The notes beneath the pieces were generated by a model that ran no database searches, was not told where the DNA came from, and was given only the letters and a program-made list of their open reading frames with translations. From Pseudomonadota bacterium (lineage in GTDB: Bacteria > Pseudomonadota > Gammaproteobacteria > Burkholderiales > Burkholderiaceae_E), in contig JAEWFA010000033.1 in NCBI GenBank assembly GCA_023389055.1, positions 1 to 64,000 on the forward strand: DNA of 64,000 bases. The letters are read 5' to 3'. Below are positions 26,574 through 35,015 of this stretch, piece by piece. Each line of letters begins with the position of its first letter. Position 1 is the stretch's first letter. The translations under genes and the position numbers were made by a program.

Positions 26574-28217
26574 CTAGCGAATGCCATAGCGCCCCGGCGC
26601 CAGTATGCGATCGGGGTCAATGGCGGCCTTGATCTTCCGGACCAGACGCTCGAGCTTCGGAGCGCCGGAATACACGGTGTCCCAGCTGGGCAGACTCGCA
26701 CGGTACTGCTGATATCCGCGTTCCAGCATGTCGCTTAGCAGCGATTCGTAGAGTCGTTGTGCGCGCTCGGTCTCGTCCGGTCGGCTGGCGTCGTAGATGA
26801 CCGACATCAGGCAGATCATGGAACGCGGATTCATCAGCAGCATCGCGACATAGAAGTCGAAGCCGTACTCGCCAAAGCGGTCGTGGCAGGCGCGCAGGTA
26901 GGGCTGCAGATGGCCGTTCGAGTAAGGAAGAATCGGGGCGAACCAGATGAGTCCGCACCGATCACGGGCGGGGTCCACATTCCCTTCGGGGCGAGCTCGC
27001 GGGTTTCGGAAGTAGGCGTGCCGAACGAAGAATTCCGTGGGGATCCCCTGTTGGAGATGATGGACATACGGTGCCGATCGAAGTACCGCCAGCGAAGTTC
27101 CCGCCACCCGCTCCGTGGCGCGCCGCCACCATGCGTTGCGTTCCGCGAACTTCACGATTCGCTCGATGAACGGCAGCCCCGCGTCCGAGACGAAAGTGAG
27201 CTTGCCGTAGCGGCCGAGCGCACGGCGAAGCAGCGAGCGCTGCAGACGCACCTGCGCCCTCGTTCCATAGACCCCCCCCGCGCAGGTCCAGGGCGAAATC
27301 CCGTACTTCGCGCGCAGCCGTGCGAACTCCGCTTCACGCAACGGGCCCTCGGCGGCGACCGATTCTTGGCTGCGCTGCGTAACCAGCGTCAGCGACACGA
27401 AGTCGTTGATCACATGCACCTTCGTGTTGACGACGCCGGCCAGAGCGAGTTGGCGTAGGGCATCGAGGACCGCGGGAAGGTGCTTTTCGTCCGCAACCTG
27501 GAAGACGTATGAGTTGAAGTGTTCCGGTTGTGGCATCAGCCAGATTCCAGCTTTCGTCACGATGCCCAGATTGGACTGCGCGAACAGGCCTTCCAGATAG
27601 GGGCCCAACCCCCATTTGTGCGTGTTCCACGTTGCCGGACCCGCCGACGAGGCCGCAGTGCGAAAGACGTCGCCGTCGGGAAGCACCACTTCCATTCCGC
27701 ACAGGCTGCCGAAGTGGTCGCCGTACGGCGTCGCGCCCACGCCGCGATCGAGCGCATTGCCGATTACGCTGCCGTGGGGGGTGCCGTCGATGCAATCGAT
27801 CCAGAGACGATGCCCGTTTTCCCGCAGATGCTGCTCGAACTGCTCGTAGGTAACGCCGGGCTCGATCACGGCATACGCCAGTTCCTCGTTTACCTCGAGG
27901 ATCCGGTTCATGCGCTGAAGGATCATGATGATCGCGCCTTCGTCGGTCGCGAGTGTCGTCCCATATCCCCAGTTCCGGCCGGTGCTGAACGGCCATAGCG
28001 GAACGTGATGCGAGCGCGCTACAGCGACGACGTCGGCGACCTCGTCGGTCGACCCCGGAAAAACGACCGCCGCACAGCGGCTTCGCCATGGGATCGTGCA
28101 CTGCGAATAACGATCGAGATCGTCTGGGCCCGAGCAGACATGCTCGGCGCCGACAGCGGCGCGCAGACGATCGACAAGCGTTTCTCGAGAGGTCGGTGCG
28201 GCGGGCTCTGTGGTCAT
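26574..28217 (-). CDS. FAD-dependent oxidase, vanillyl-alcohol oxidase / p-cresol methylhydroxylase family
   Basis: A 547-residue flavoprotein of the VAO/PCMH family. FAD-binding motifs are WPFSTGRNWGYGTTLATD, VIEPGVTYEQFEQHLRENG and GSVIGNALDRGVGATPYGDH, all close to eugenol oxidase and 4-cresol dehydrogenase. The C-terminal GYQQYRASLPSW carries Y505-R506, equivalent to the Tyr-Arg pair that binds the phenolate, and it ends with the family-typical AAIDPDRILAPGRYGI. Members oxidise the side chain of para-substituted phenols. In this operon a tyrosine-derived N-acyl amino acid would be a fitting substrate, which is inference. It is the last gene of the minus-strand operon, 34 bp after the SDR gene. 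Confidence 0.85.
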   Translation of the reverse strand: MTTEPAAPTSRETLVDRLRAAVGAEHVCSGPDDLDRYSQCTIPWRSRCAAVVFPGSTDEVADVVAVARSHHVPLWPFSTGRNWGYGTTLATDEGAIIMILQRMNRILEVNEELAYAVIEPGVTYEQFEQHLRENGHRLWIDCIDGTPHGSVIGNALDRGVGATPYGDHFGSLCGMEVVLPDGDVFRTAASSAGPATWNTHKWGLGPYLEGLFAQSNLGIVTKAGIWLMPQPEHFNSYVFQVADEKHLPAVLDALRQLALAGVVNTKVHVINDFVSLTLVTQRSQESVAAEGPLREAEFARLRAKYGISPWTCAGGVYGTRAQVRLQRSLLRRALGRYGKLTFVSDAGLPFIERIVKFAERNAWWRRATERVAGTSLAVLRSAPYVHHLQQGIPTEFFVRHAYFRNPRARPEGNVDPARDRCGLIWFAPILPYSNGHLQPYLRACHDRFGEYGFDFYVAMLLMNPRSMICLMSVIYDASRPDETERAQRLYESLLSDMLERGYQQYRASLPSWDTVYSGAPKLERLVRKIKAAIDPDRILAPGRYGIR

Positions 28218-28251
28218 TCGATTCTCACGCCCCGGAATCAACGCAGCGAAG

Positions 28252-29385
28252 CTAGCGTTTCGACTCCGCCGGCCGACGGTCAAGGTAGTACCGGAGCACC
28301 TCGTCGATGTACGAGGTGAACACCGGCAGCGACTGGTTCCTCGACGCCATCCAGGCGCGGAAACGCTCGTTGTCGAAGGTCTGGTCGAAAAGGTGGTCCA
28401 GATAGACGGGCAGGGTCGCCAGCGCCTTGCGGTGGCGCGGCGGCGCCACCGCGGCAACGGTGCGGGCAAGCACCCCGTACAGCTTTCGCGAGAGCACCGT
28501 GTCGCGATACGTCGCAATTCCCCGGGCGGAAAACGCGGCACGCACGATCGACTTCAGTTCGGACAGCCGGGGAGCCGATGTCGGTCCGCTCGCCAAGTGA
28601 AGAATTCGTCCCGAGGTGGCGGGGTCCCGGCTGGCTGCGGCAATGGCGTCGGCTACGGTGTCCGCCGGAATGATGTCGAGGCGCACGTCACCGAAGTTCG
28701 GATACAGGCCGAAGGTGCGACACCCGGACAGGAACTCGCACAGATAGTAGAAGATCTGGAAGTGGATGATCTGGCCGGTACCGGTGGCGCCGACGACCAT
28801 GCTGGGCCGGTGAACGGTGATCGGCATCCGCTCGTCCTCGATTGCCGCCCGTAGCAGTTGTTCGGCCTCGGACTTCGACTGCTCGTACGAGTTGTGGAAC
28901 TCACGCTCGTCGTCGAGCCACTTTTCCGGGACCGCTCCAGGAGACTTGCCGGCGACGCCGACGGTGCTGATCACCTCGACTTTTGCGAGCGTGCCGCGAC
29001 GGCCCATCTCCCTCGACAGAGCGAGAACTTCGCGAACCGAATCGACTGCGGAGCGGCGCGCTTCACTCAGCGGAAGGTTCATGCGGACGGCCCCCGCGCT
29101 GTGGATGATGTGGGTGCAGCTGGCCGCCAGGCTCGCGTGCCTGTCCATCGACAGCCCGAAGCAAGGGAGCGCCACGTCCCCGCGCAGCGCTCGTACACGT
29201 CCCCGCTTCTCGTCATCGCTTGCCCACCCCAGGAAATCCAGCAGTGTCGCGAGGCGTTTCTGCAGGTGCGCATCGTCGTCGGCACGGATGAGTACTGAAA
29301 CGACGTCGTCCGGGTGCTCCAGCAGGGAACGAAGTGTCTCGCTGCCCACGACGCCGGTGGCGCCGGTCAGGAGATAGTGCCTCAT
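28252..29385 (-). CDS. Thioester-reductase-like extended SDR (NAD-binding type 4)
   Basis: A 377-residue NAD(P)-dependent protein with the nucleotide motif LTGATGVVG (6-14) and the active-site pair Y167-K171 (NSYEQSK). STVGVAGKSPG and HRPSMVVGATGTG resemble the reductase domains of carboxylic acid reductases and fatty acyl-CoA reductases, which reduce a thioester to an aldehyde or alcohol. Other extended SDRs (epimerase-like) are possible. It overlaps the acyl-CoA ligase gene by 4 bp (ATGA), suggesting that the two act in sequence on an activated acid. Confidence 0.78.
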   Translation of the reverse strand: MRHYLLTGATGVVGSETLRSLLEHPDDVVSVLIRADDDAHLQKRLATLLDFLGWASDDEKRGRVRALRGDVALPCFGLSMDRHASLAASCTHIIHSAGAVRMNLPLSEARRSAVDSVREVLALSREMGRRGTLAKVEVISTVGVAGKSPGAVPEKWLDDEREFHNSYEQSKSEAEQLLRAAIEDERMPITVHRPSMVVGATGTGQIIHFQIFYYLCEFLSGCRTFGLYPNFGDVRLDIIPADTVADAIAAASRDPATSGRILHLASGPTSAPRLSELKSIVRAAFSARGIATYRDTVLSRKLYGVLARTVAAVAPPRHRKALATLPVYLDHLFDQTFDNERFRAWMASRNQSLPVFTSYIDEVLRYYLDRRPAESKR

Positions 29386-31151
29386 GCGGCGACGACCGGA
29401 ACGTCGGAGCGGGCGCCGCGCGTGGCGACCGACACGTAAAGCCCGTCGAGTGCATCACGATACCGTTCTTCGATCGCAGTTCTCCTGAGTTTGAGATTTG
29501 CCGTCAGATCCCCGTCGCCGATCGTGAATGCGCGCGTCGTAACCAGGATTCCCGCCGGGCGCTCGTGGGCGGCAAGCGCCGAGCAGGCGCGCTGGAGATC
29601 TGACGCGATGCCCGGGAAAGTCGTGCGCCAATCGCCAACTGCGCCGCCGCCGCGGCCGAGTCGCCGGGGATCGATGCTCAGCAGCGCGACCGGTACCGGT
29701 CGTGCGCTGCCGAAGACGACTGCGTGCTCGACGTAGGGAAGGGACTTGAGGCAGTTCTCAATCGGGACCGGCGCGATCCTCCGCCCGGTGGACGTCTTGA
29801 AGATCTCGGACTTCCGGCCTACCAGCCAGACGTAACCGTCGTCGTCGATCGTGGCGAAATCACCGGTGCAGAGAAAACCGTCGGGCGTCAATCGGGACTC
29901 TGCGCCTCCGTGTCCAGCGCAGGACGTCGAGATTCCGGCGCTCCGCACGAGGAGTTCGCCGTCTTCCGCGAGCTGCACTTCGTTCGGAGGAAGGGGTCGT
30001 CCTACACTTCCGAAACGATGGGCGTCGGGCGTATTCAGCGCGATCGGCACGATGTTCTCGCTCACGCCGTACGCCTCGAGCACGGTCCAGCCCAGCCCCT
30101 CGAATCGCTCGAGCAGCCAGGTTGGGAAGGGTGCCGATCCACTGATCAGGAACTCGACACGACCTCCCATCGCAGCACGGATACGAGCGAGAACGAGAAC
30201 GTCCGCAAGTCGATATGCGAATCCGGAAAAGAAACCCGCCCTCCGGCCGCTGCGCGCCCGAGCTATCCGAAAGAGCGCGATGCGCCACGCGGCCCGAATG
30301 GCGAACCGGACAGGCAGCGGACTCCTCGCAATCTTGTCCTGGATCCCCGCGTACAGTTTTTCGTAGAAGCGCGGCACCGCGATGAAGACATGCGGGCGGA
30401 TCTCCGGCAGTCGTGCAGCGATCTCGGTTGGCTTCTCGACGAACCAGACCTCGGCGCCGGAGCACATCGCGCACAGATCGATGATCCGTTGGAACAGGTT
30501 CGACAGCGGGAGCCAGCAAACAAGGCGGCGGTTGGATCCGAACGCAGGGAAAGCAGCCAGAATGGCGTCGGCCGCCAGACACATCTGCTCGTTCGTGTAG
30601 GCGAGGCCCTTCGGCCGCCCTGTGCTCCCTGAACTGAACACGATGGTGGCTGGAAGGGACGCGTCTGCCAGCGGCCATGCATCTGGCGGATCGCGGCGCT
30701 TCGCCGACAGTGCCGTGAGGCGCTTCGATGACGTTTGCTCGAAGTCCGCGACGAGGACACTGCGCGGGGGATCGTCCAGGGAGGCGATTAACGATTCAAG
30801 TCGCCCGGTATGAACGAGAAGCGAAATCGGAGCGCATTCGGCGATCACGTGCCGAATGTTCTCTGCCGCATCGTGTTCGTCGAGCCCGACCACCGTCGCG
30901 CCGGCTGCCAGCGCCGCCAGGTGACAGTACTCCCACTCGGGGCTCGACGGCAGCATGAGCGCCACTCGGTCGCCCGGCTGCACGCCCATGGCGATCATCG
31001 TGGCGGAGAGGGAGCGTACCTGCTCGAGAACCGACTCCCAGGTTTCGGAGATCCACCCGTCTTCCGTCCGGCGCCGATAGGCGGGCGCCTCCGGGGTGCG
31101 ACGGGCGCGATCGACGAGGCGGTGTGCGATCGTGTGGGGAACCGCCATCAT
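29382..31151 (-). CDS. AMP-dependent acyl-CoA synthetase / ligase
   Basis: A 589-residue adenylate-forming enzyme of the long-chain acyl-CoA synthetase type. Phosphate loop SSGSTGRPKG is at 173-182, then YGVSENIVP, TGDFATIDDDGYVWLVGR and, near the end, LTANLKLRR with the catalytic lysine. It would activate a fatty acid, or possibly an N-acylated acid, as acyl-AMP and then a thioester. The central SAPFPTWLLERFEGLGW is typical of FAA/FadD-like forms. The start is ATGATGG at 31151, overlapping the stop of the upstream PP-loop gene; the stop overlaps the SDR start. The tight packing implies an operon. Confidence 0.87.
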   Translation of the reverse strand: MMAVPHTIAHRLVDRARRTPEAPAYRRRTEDGWISETWESVLEQVRSLSATMIAMGVQPGDRVALMLPSSPEWEYCHLAALAAGATVVGLDEHDAAENIRHVIAECAPISLLVHTGRLESLIASLDDPPRSVLVADFEQTSSKRLTALSAKRRDPPDAWPLADASLPATIVFSSGSTGRPKGLAYTNEQMCLAADAILAAFPAFGSNRRLVCWLPLSNLFQRIIDLCAMCSGAEVWFVEKPTEIAARLPEIRPHVFIAVPRFYEKLYAGIQDKIARSPLPVRFAIRAAWRIALFRIARARSGRRAGFFSGFAYRLADVLVLARIRAAMGGRVEFLISGSAPFPTWLLERFEGLGWTVLEAYGVSENIVPIALNTPDAHRFGSVGRPLPPNEVQLAEDGELLVRSAGISTSCAGHGGAESRLTPDGFLCTGDFATIDDDGYVWLVGRKSEIFKTSTGRRIAPVPIENCLKSLPYVEHAVVFGSARPVPVALLSIDPRRLGRGGGAVGDWRTTFPGIASDLQRACSALAAHERPAGILVTTRAFTIGDGDLTANLKLRRTAIEERYRDALDGLYVSVATRGARSDVPVVAA

Positions 31152-32239
31152 CGATTTCTGGCTGCGCGCACCAGTGGAGGATCGTACGCGCCTTCCGGCA
31201 GTCGGATCTTGAGGTCTTCCTCGCGCAGATCCAACCACTTCAGGTTTCTCGACACCTCGCGTCCGAGAAGGACGCGGTGACGGATCATGAAGTCGACCAG
31301 CGGTGCGAGAACACGCCACTGACCGAGGCTCGCCTTGCCTTCGCGGATCAGTGCCGCGAACTCGGGTGCGTACGGGTTGTACCCGAAATGATGCAGGTCG
31401 GAGTACATCATCAGCCAGTTGATCGGGTAGTTGCTAACAACGGGGCTGGCGTGCCGCGACCTGCGCACCAGCCCCAGCGTCGCTACCTGCCGCATCACTT
31501 CATTCTGGTCGTAATCCCACGCGTGGAAAGGCGCCAGGTACCGGGGAAATCGGCTGGTTCGTTGATGCTGCGCATTGTAGAAGTAACGCAACTCTTCGTC
31601 GCCGAATGCGCCGCACTCCTTCAGATGAGGAGGCGTCCAGTCTTCCTGCTGGATTAGGCGCGGCGAGAACTCGTAGCGCATCCGCTCGGGCTCGGGCTGT
31701 CCGGGCGAGTAGCCGGCGAGAATCAGTGGGATGTTCTTCTCGATCGCAACGCGTATGGCCTCGCCTTCGAACAGCGGTGCGTATACGTAAGACACGGTGT
31801 ATACCGCACCGCGCGCCTCCTGGTTCGATAGCAGGTACCGGAACAGTTTCCGGAGAAACCCGGGAGCGGGCGCGTGCACGAGATGGTCGATGTCCAGCTT
31901 GTCCAGGCTCGTGCGTATGTTGCTCCAGGCAGCAGGGGGAAGATCGATGTCGCTTGTGAAGGCCAGAACTCGCAACCCGTACTCATGCTTCAGCTTGTGC
32001 AGCAGGAAGCAACTGTCCTTTCCACCGCTCAGCGGCACCAGGCAGTCGTAATCGGAATCCGGGGTTCCGCGCGCCTTCCGCAACGTATTTTCGAGATCTT
32101 CACGCTGAGCGGGATCGGGAGCCACCGACGAGTTCTCGGGCCGGTGTTGCCGGCAAAGGGCACACAGCCCGCTCGCATCGAGATCCGCACCGGGGACCGC
32201 TGCGGGCAGAAGGCAGGATCGGCACCGTTTCATCTTCAT
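31148..32239 (-). CDS. PP-loop ATP pyrophosphatase, WbpG/PseA (N-acetyl sugar amidotransferase)-like
   Basis: A 363-residue protein. A zinc-ribbon-like N-terminus has two CxxC pairs (C6, C9, C26, C29), followed by the PP-loop PLSGGKDSCFLL with SGGKDS at 71-76. This arrangement is that of the N-acetyl sugar amidotransferase family, which adenylates a carbonyl or carboxyl group and replaces it with nitrogen. Family members usually need glutaminase partners (HisH/HisF-like), and none is seen in the window, so the nitrogen source and substrate are unclear. The ATG at 32239 gives MKMKRCRSC; it lies 59 bp after the N-acyl amino acid synthase gene. Confidence 0.78.
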   Translation of the reverse strand: MKMKRCRSCLLPAAVPGADLDASGLCALCRQHRPENSSVAPDPAQREDLENTLRKARGTPDSDYDCLVPLSGGKDSCFLLHKLKHEYGLRVLAFTSDIDLPPAAWSNIRTSLDKLDIDHLVHAPAPGFLRKLFRYLLSNQEARGAVYTVSYVYAPLFEGEAIRVAIEKNIPLILAGYSPGQPEPERMRYEFSPRLIQQEDWTPPHLKECGAFGDEELRYFYNAQHQRTSRFPRYLAPFHAWDYDQNEVMRQVATLGLVRRSRHASPVVSNYPINWLMMYSDLHHFGYNPYAPEFAALIREGKASLGQWRVLAPLVDFMIRHRVLLGREVSRNLKWLDLREEDLKIRLPEGAYDPPLVRAARNR

Positions 32240-32298
32240 TGCCGCTGAAAGGGGGCCGTAGGGTAACTCTATCGTGCGAACCGCCTCGTGACTCCCGG

Positions 32299-33126
32299 TC
32301 AACCCAGTTGCCGCAATCGACCGCGGATGCCGTCTTCTTCCCGGAGCGAAAAAGCCAGCGGGTACAACGAGCGCGTCGAGCCGGCCAGTTCCCTGTGACC
32401 GCCGTAGCGCGCGATCTGCTGTTCGCAATAACTCAGGTCGAGCCGCAGCAGGACGGCTGGCGCGTTCACTCGCGGGCAGATGCGCTCCCCGGCGACGGTC
32501 TCGAAGCCGAGCATTGCCTGGTAGAAACGAACGTGCCGCGGGTTCACCTCGATTAGCAGATCCGTGCACCGAGCGAAGCGGCGCGCGTAGATGTAAGCAA
32601 CGTGGAACATCATCGCCAGCACTTCGCGGGATTGCTCGCCACGGTCGATGGCCAGCCGCGTGAACTCGCACAAGCGCGCGCCTTTCGCACGCAGGTTCCC
32701 GAGTTCCGCTCCGTAGAGCTCGTCGGCAAGGAGTTTTTCCGCCGAATCGAAGCGAACCGAAATCGTGGCCAAGGCACGATCTGCATCCGAAGCGACGATC
32801 GTGATAGGGCGTTGGTCGTTCGGAAGAGGCGAGACCGAATAGCCGCGCCACCCGTACATCTTCTGGATCAAGTAGCTTGCCGAGCTGCGCACGCCCTCGG
32901 TATTTGCGAGACGGATCTTGAAGCGAACGATCTGGTCGCGGAAAGTCGACAGCACCGCTGGCGCGTCTTGTGCGCTCTGCAACGCGTCGACATCCAGCCG
33001 ATCGATCTCCGGTCGCCTGGTCGAGCGCGGGATCCACGCATCCGCGCCATCGCCGATTGCAATGATCGTCTGCGGCTCGAGCACATCGGCACCGTTGTCG
33101 GCTGTGGCTGTTGCGGTCTGGATCAA
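32299..33126 (-). CDS. N-acyl amino acid synthase-like (FeeM / PEP-CTERM-associated acyltransferase) protein
   Basis: A 275-residue protein with the GNAT/LuxI-like fold of FeeM-type long-chain N-acyl amino acid synthases. Visible signs are LIQKMYGWRGYSV (87-99), the central CEFTRLAIDRGEQSREVL (from 153, with the conserved acidic-Arg arrangement) and LLIEVNPRHVRFYQAMLGF (190-208). These enzymes move an acyl chain from acyl-carrier protein to the amine of an amino acid such as tyrosine, and published surveys report that they co-occur with PEP-CTERM/exosortase genes. A PEP-CTERM-associated acyltransferase of related type is the alternative. It uses a TTG start, supported by AGGAAG 6 bp upstream; no ATG is available before residue 90. 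Confidence 0.75.
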   Translation of the reverse strand: MIQTATATADNGADVLEPQTIIAIGDGADAWIPRSTRRPEIDRLDVDALQSAQDAPAVLSTFRDQIVRFKIRLANTEGVRSSASYLIQKMYGWRGYSVSPLPNDQRPITIVASDADRALATISVRFDSAEKLLADELYGAELGNLRAKGARLCEFTRLAIDRGEQSREVLAMMFHVAYIYARRFARCTDLLIEVNPRHVRFYQAMLGFETVAGERICPRVNAPAVLLRLDLSYCEQQIARYGGHRELAGSTRSLYPLAFSLREEDGIRGRLRQLG

Positions 33127-33186
33127 TTTGACTTCCTGACGAAAGCGACGGGTTCGTTCTCCGTGTTGCTATCGGAATGCTGCGAC

Positions 33187-33204
33187 CGAAATTCGTGAAT
33201 TTCG
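33187..33204. promoter_or_regulatory. Candidate operator upstream of the N-acyl amino acid synthase operon
   Basis: CGAAATTC-GT-GAATTTCG is a perfect inverted repeat with 8-bp arms, 61 bp before the TTG start and inside the 153-bp gap after the LolA-like gene. On the minus strand it directly follows and overlaps a TTGACG that could be a -35 element (33203-33208); no clear -10 was found. Its position suggests repressor or activator control of the biosynthetic operon separate from the LolA-like gene. Confidence 0.45.
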
Positions 33205-33279
33205 TCAACGAATGGATGAGCGGCTGGGAGTACCCGTTTATACGGCAGGTCTCGACCGGCCGGGAGAATCGGGCAAGCG

Positions 33280-34179
33280 TCAGTCGAGTCGCTTCATGTA
33301 GTCCTTCGTGAAGAACCGGTCCGGCAGCTCGACCGGCTTCAGGTCGCTGTACTCCAGCACGGAAAGGTCAGCGGGCTTCAAGGCGTCCTTCATGACCAAC
33401 CTCGTCGGACGCACTCGCCCCCCCAGCGGCTTGAAGTCCTCGTAGGAACATGTCTTGAGCAGCCGATCTGAGGTCGAATAGAACTCGGCCTTGTACGGAT
33501 ACATGTTCGATTTTCGTACCCAGTACCTTACCTTGGGGTACGTGACGCCACGCTGTGCTGCGGCGAGATCGAGAACGTGGTATTCGACACCGTTAATCGT
33601 TTCGCTGCCAGCGAGCGTCGACACGTAGTCGCCGGCAAAGTTGGTGCGCGCGAGGTCGCCGTTGGCCACTTGGCCGGTGAGCCGCTGCGACAGGGACAGA
33701 CGAACGGGCTGCGAGACGCTCGGCATGAAGATCCAGAGATCGCGGCCGCGCATCAGCATGTTCTGGCCGCGCTCGTTGGCCGGCGCCAGCGTCTGCACGA
33801 TCGTGTTCTCGTTGCCCTTCGACGACACGCGGTAGATCCGCGGCTCGAGTTCCTCGTCGCCGCTACGCGATTTCACCGTCACTTCGACCTGGAACGATTC
33901 GGTCGGGAAGCGCACGGCGTCGGCGCGTTCGACGATGCTGCGCGCGAGCGCCTGGTCGCCTTGTGCGTCGGAATCGGCGGGGGAGAGCTTCTCGCCGACC
34001 TTTGCGTCGCGTGCGCTCGACTCGCCTGCGTTCGTCGCGCCGCCGCGGTCTTTCGGGGAAGGCGCAACGCTCGGCGCCGCGTCGAGCGGCGGCGTTTCCT
34101 GGGCCTGTATCGGCGCCGACAGCGAGACCGCCAGAATCAGCATCTGCAGCGCGACACGCGCGCGAAACAACAACAGCAT
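33280..34179 (-). CDS. LolA-like outer-membrane lipoprotein-sorting protein
   Basis: A 299-residue protein with a signal peptide (about 1-27, ending IQAQ), a disordered Pro/Ser/Asp-rich stretch to about residue 75, and a LolA-like domain: IVERADAVRFPTESFQVEV, GQNMLMRGRDLWIFMPSVSQ, RLTGQVANGDLARTNFAGDY and KVRYWVRKSNMYPYKAEFY. Relatives are periplasmic lipid-carrier proteins encoded with FtsX-type ABC transporters. It is divergent from the ABC ATPase at 34263 and stands upstream of the acyl-lipid operon. Its role is probably to shuttle a lipid or lipoprotein from the permeases towards the outer membrane. Confidence 0.82.
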   Translation of the reverse strand: MLLLFRARVALQMLILAVSLSAPIQAQETPPLDAAPSVAPSPKDRGGATNAGESSARDAKVGEKLSPADSDAQGDQALARSIVERADAVRFPTESFQVEVTVKSRSGDEELEPRIYRVSSKGNENTIVQTLAPANERGQNMLMRGRDLWIFMPSVSQPVRLSLSQRLTGQVANGDLARTNFAGDYVSTLAGSETINGVEYHVLDLAAAQRGVTYPKVRYWVRKSNMYPYKAEFYSTSDRLLKTCSYEDFKPLGGRVRPTRLVMKDALKPADLSVLEYSDLKPVELPDRFFTKDYMKRLD

Positions 34180-34262
34180 TTTCGGCTCGGCGAAAAGGGA
34201 TCGGTTACATTCGGGGAGTGCCCGGGTTGCGGCGACCGCGATACCGGCTACCCGGGAATCGC

Positions 34263-35015
34263 ATGCCCCTCGTCACCCTCGAACACGTCTCGAGACAATA
34301 TCGGCTCGGCACCCAGATGGTCGACGCGCTGCGCGACGTCGACCTGAGCATCGACGAGGGCGTGTTCCTGGCGATCGCGGGCCCCTCGGGAAGCGGCAAG
34401 TCTACCTTGCTGAACCTCATAGGGTGCATCGACACGCCCACGTCGGGGCGCATCGTCATCGACGGTCACGACGTCAGCGGGCGCACGCCCGACCAGCTCG
34501 CCGACTACCGGGCGCGCACCGTCGGTTTCATTTTCCAGACCTTCAATCTGTTCCCCGTGTTGTCGGCCTGGGAGAACGTCGAGTATCCGTTGCTGCAGTT
34601 CCGCGAGATCGGGAAGAAGGAACGGCACGAGCGCGTCGCGCGCTTCCTCGATCTCGTCGGGTTGACGAAGCATGCGAAGCACCGGCCGAACCAGCTTTCG
34701 GGCGGGCAGCGTCAGCGCGTGGCGATCGCGCGCGCGCTGGCGGTGAAGCCGCGCATCGTGCTTGCCGACGAGCCTACGGCGAACCTCGATCACGAGACCG
34801 GCAGCGAGATCCTGCGGCTGATGAAAGCGATCAACCGCAAGTACAAGACGACCTTCGTCTTCTCGACGCACGACGATCGGGTGATCGCCGCGGCCGATCG
34901 GCTCGTGCGCATCGAGGACGGGCGCGTGATCGCGCTCGGCGTACGGCATGGAGAGAAGTGGACGATGGTCAAGCCGCAGGGTGGTGCCATCCTGGAGGAG
35001 GAGAAAGAAGAATGA
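34263..35015 (+). CDS. ABC transporter ATP-binding protein, LolD/MacB type
   Basis: A 250-residue ATPase. Walker A is GPSGSGKST (40-48), the signature LSGGQRQRVAIARALA, and Walker B IVLADEPTANLD with the switch histidine in STHDDRVI. The phrase VGFIFQTFNLFPVLSAWENV is typical of the LolD/MacB subgroup, which partners FtsX-type permeases. The only such permeases in the window are at 22985 and 24224, so I infer a split transporter. The ATG at 34263 gives the family N-terminus MPLVTLEHVSRQY. It overlaps the next gene by 4 bp (ATGA). Confidence 0.92.
   Translation: MPLVTLEHVSRQYRLGTQMVDALRDVDLSIDEGVFLAIAGPSGSGKSTLLNLIGCIDTPTSGRIVIDGHDVSGRTPDQLADYRARTVGFIFQTFNLFPVLSAWENVEYPLLQFREIGKKERHERVARFLDLVGLTKHAKHRPNQLSGGQRQRVAIARALAVKPRIVLADEPTANLDHETGSEILRLMKAINRKYKTTFVFSTHDDRVIAAADRLVRIEDGRVIALGVRHGEKWTMVKPQGGAILEEEKEE

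Noticed and set aside
32299..33126. LuxI-type acyl-homoserine lactone synthase
   Set aside because: The fold family is related, but the sequence lacks the LuxI signature arrangement, there is no luxR neighbour, and the operon content fits an N-acyl amino acid synthase better.
33182..33279. Sigma-54 promoter upstream of the N-acyl amino acid synthase operon
   Set aside because: The closest GG...GC pair on the minus strand has 9 instead of 10 intervening bases and no consensus around it.
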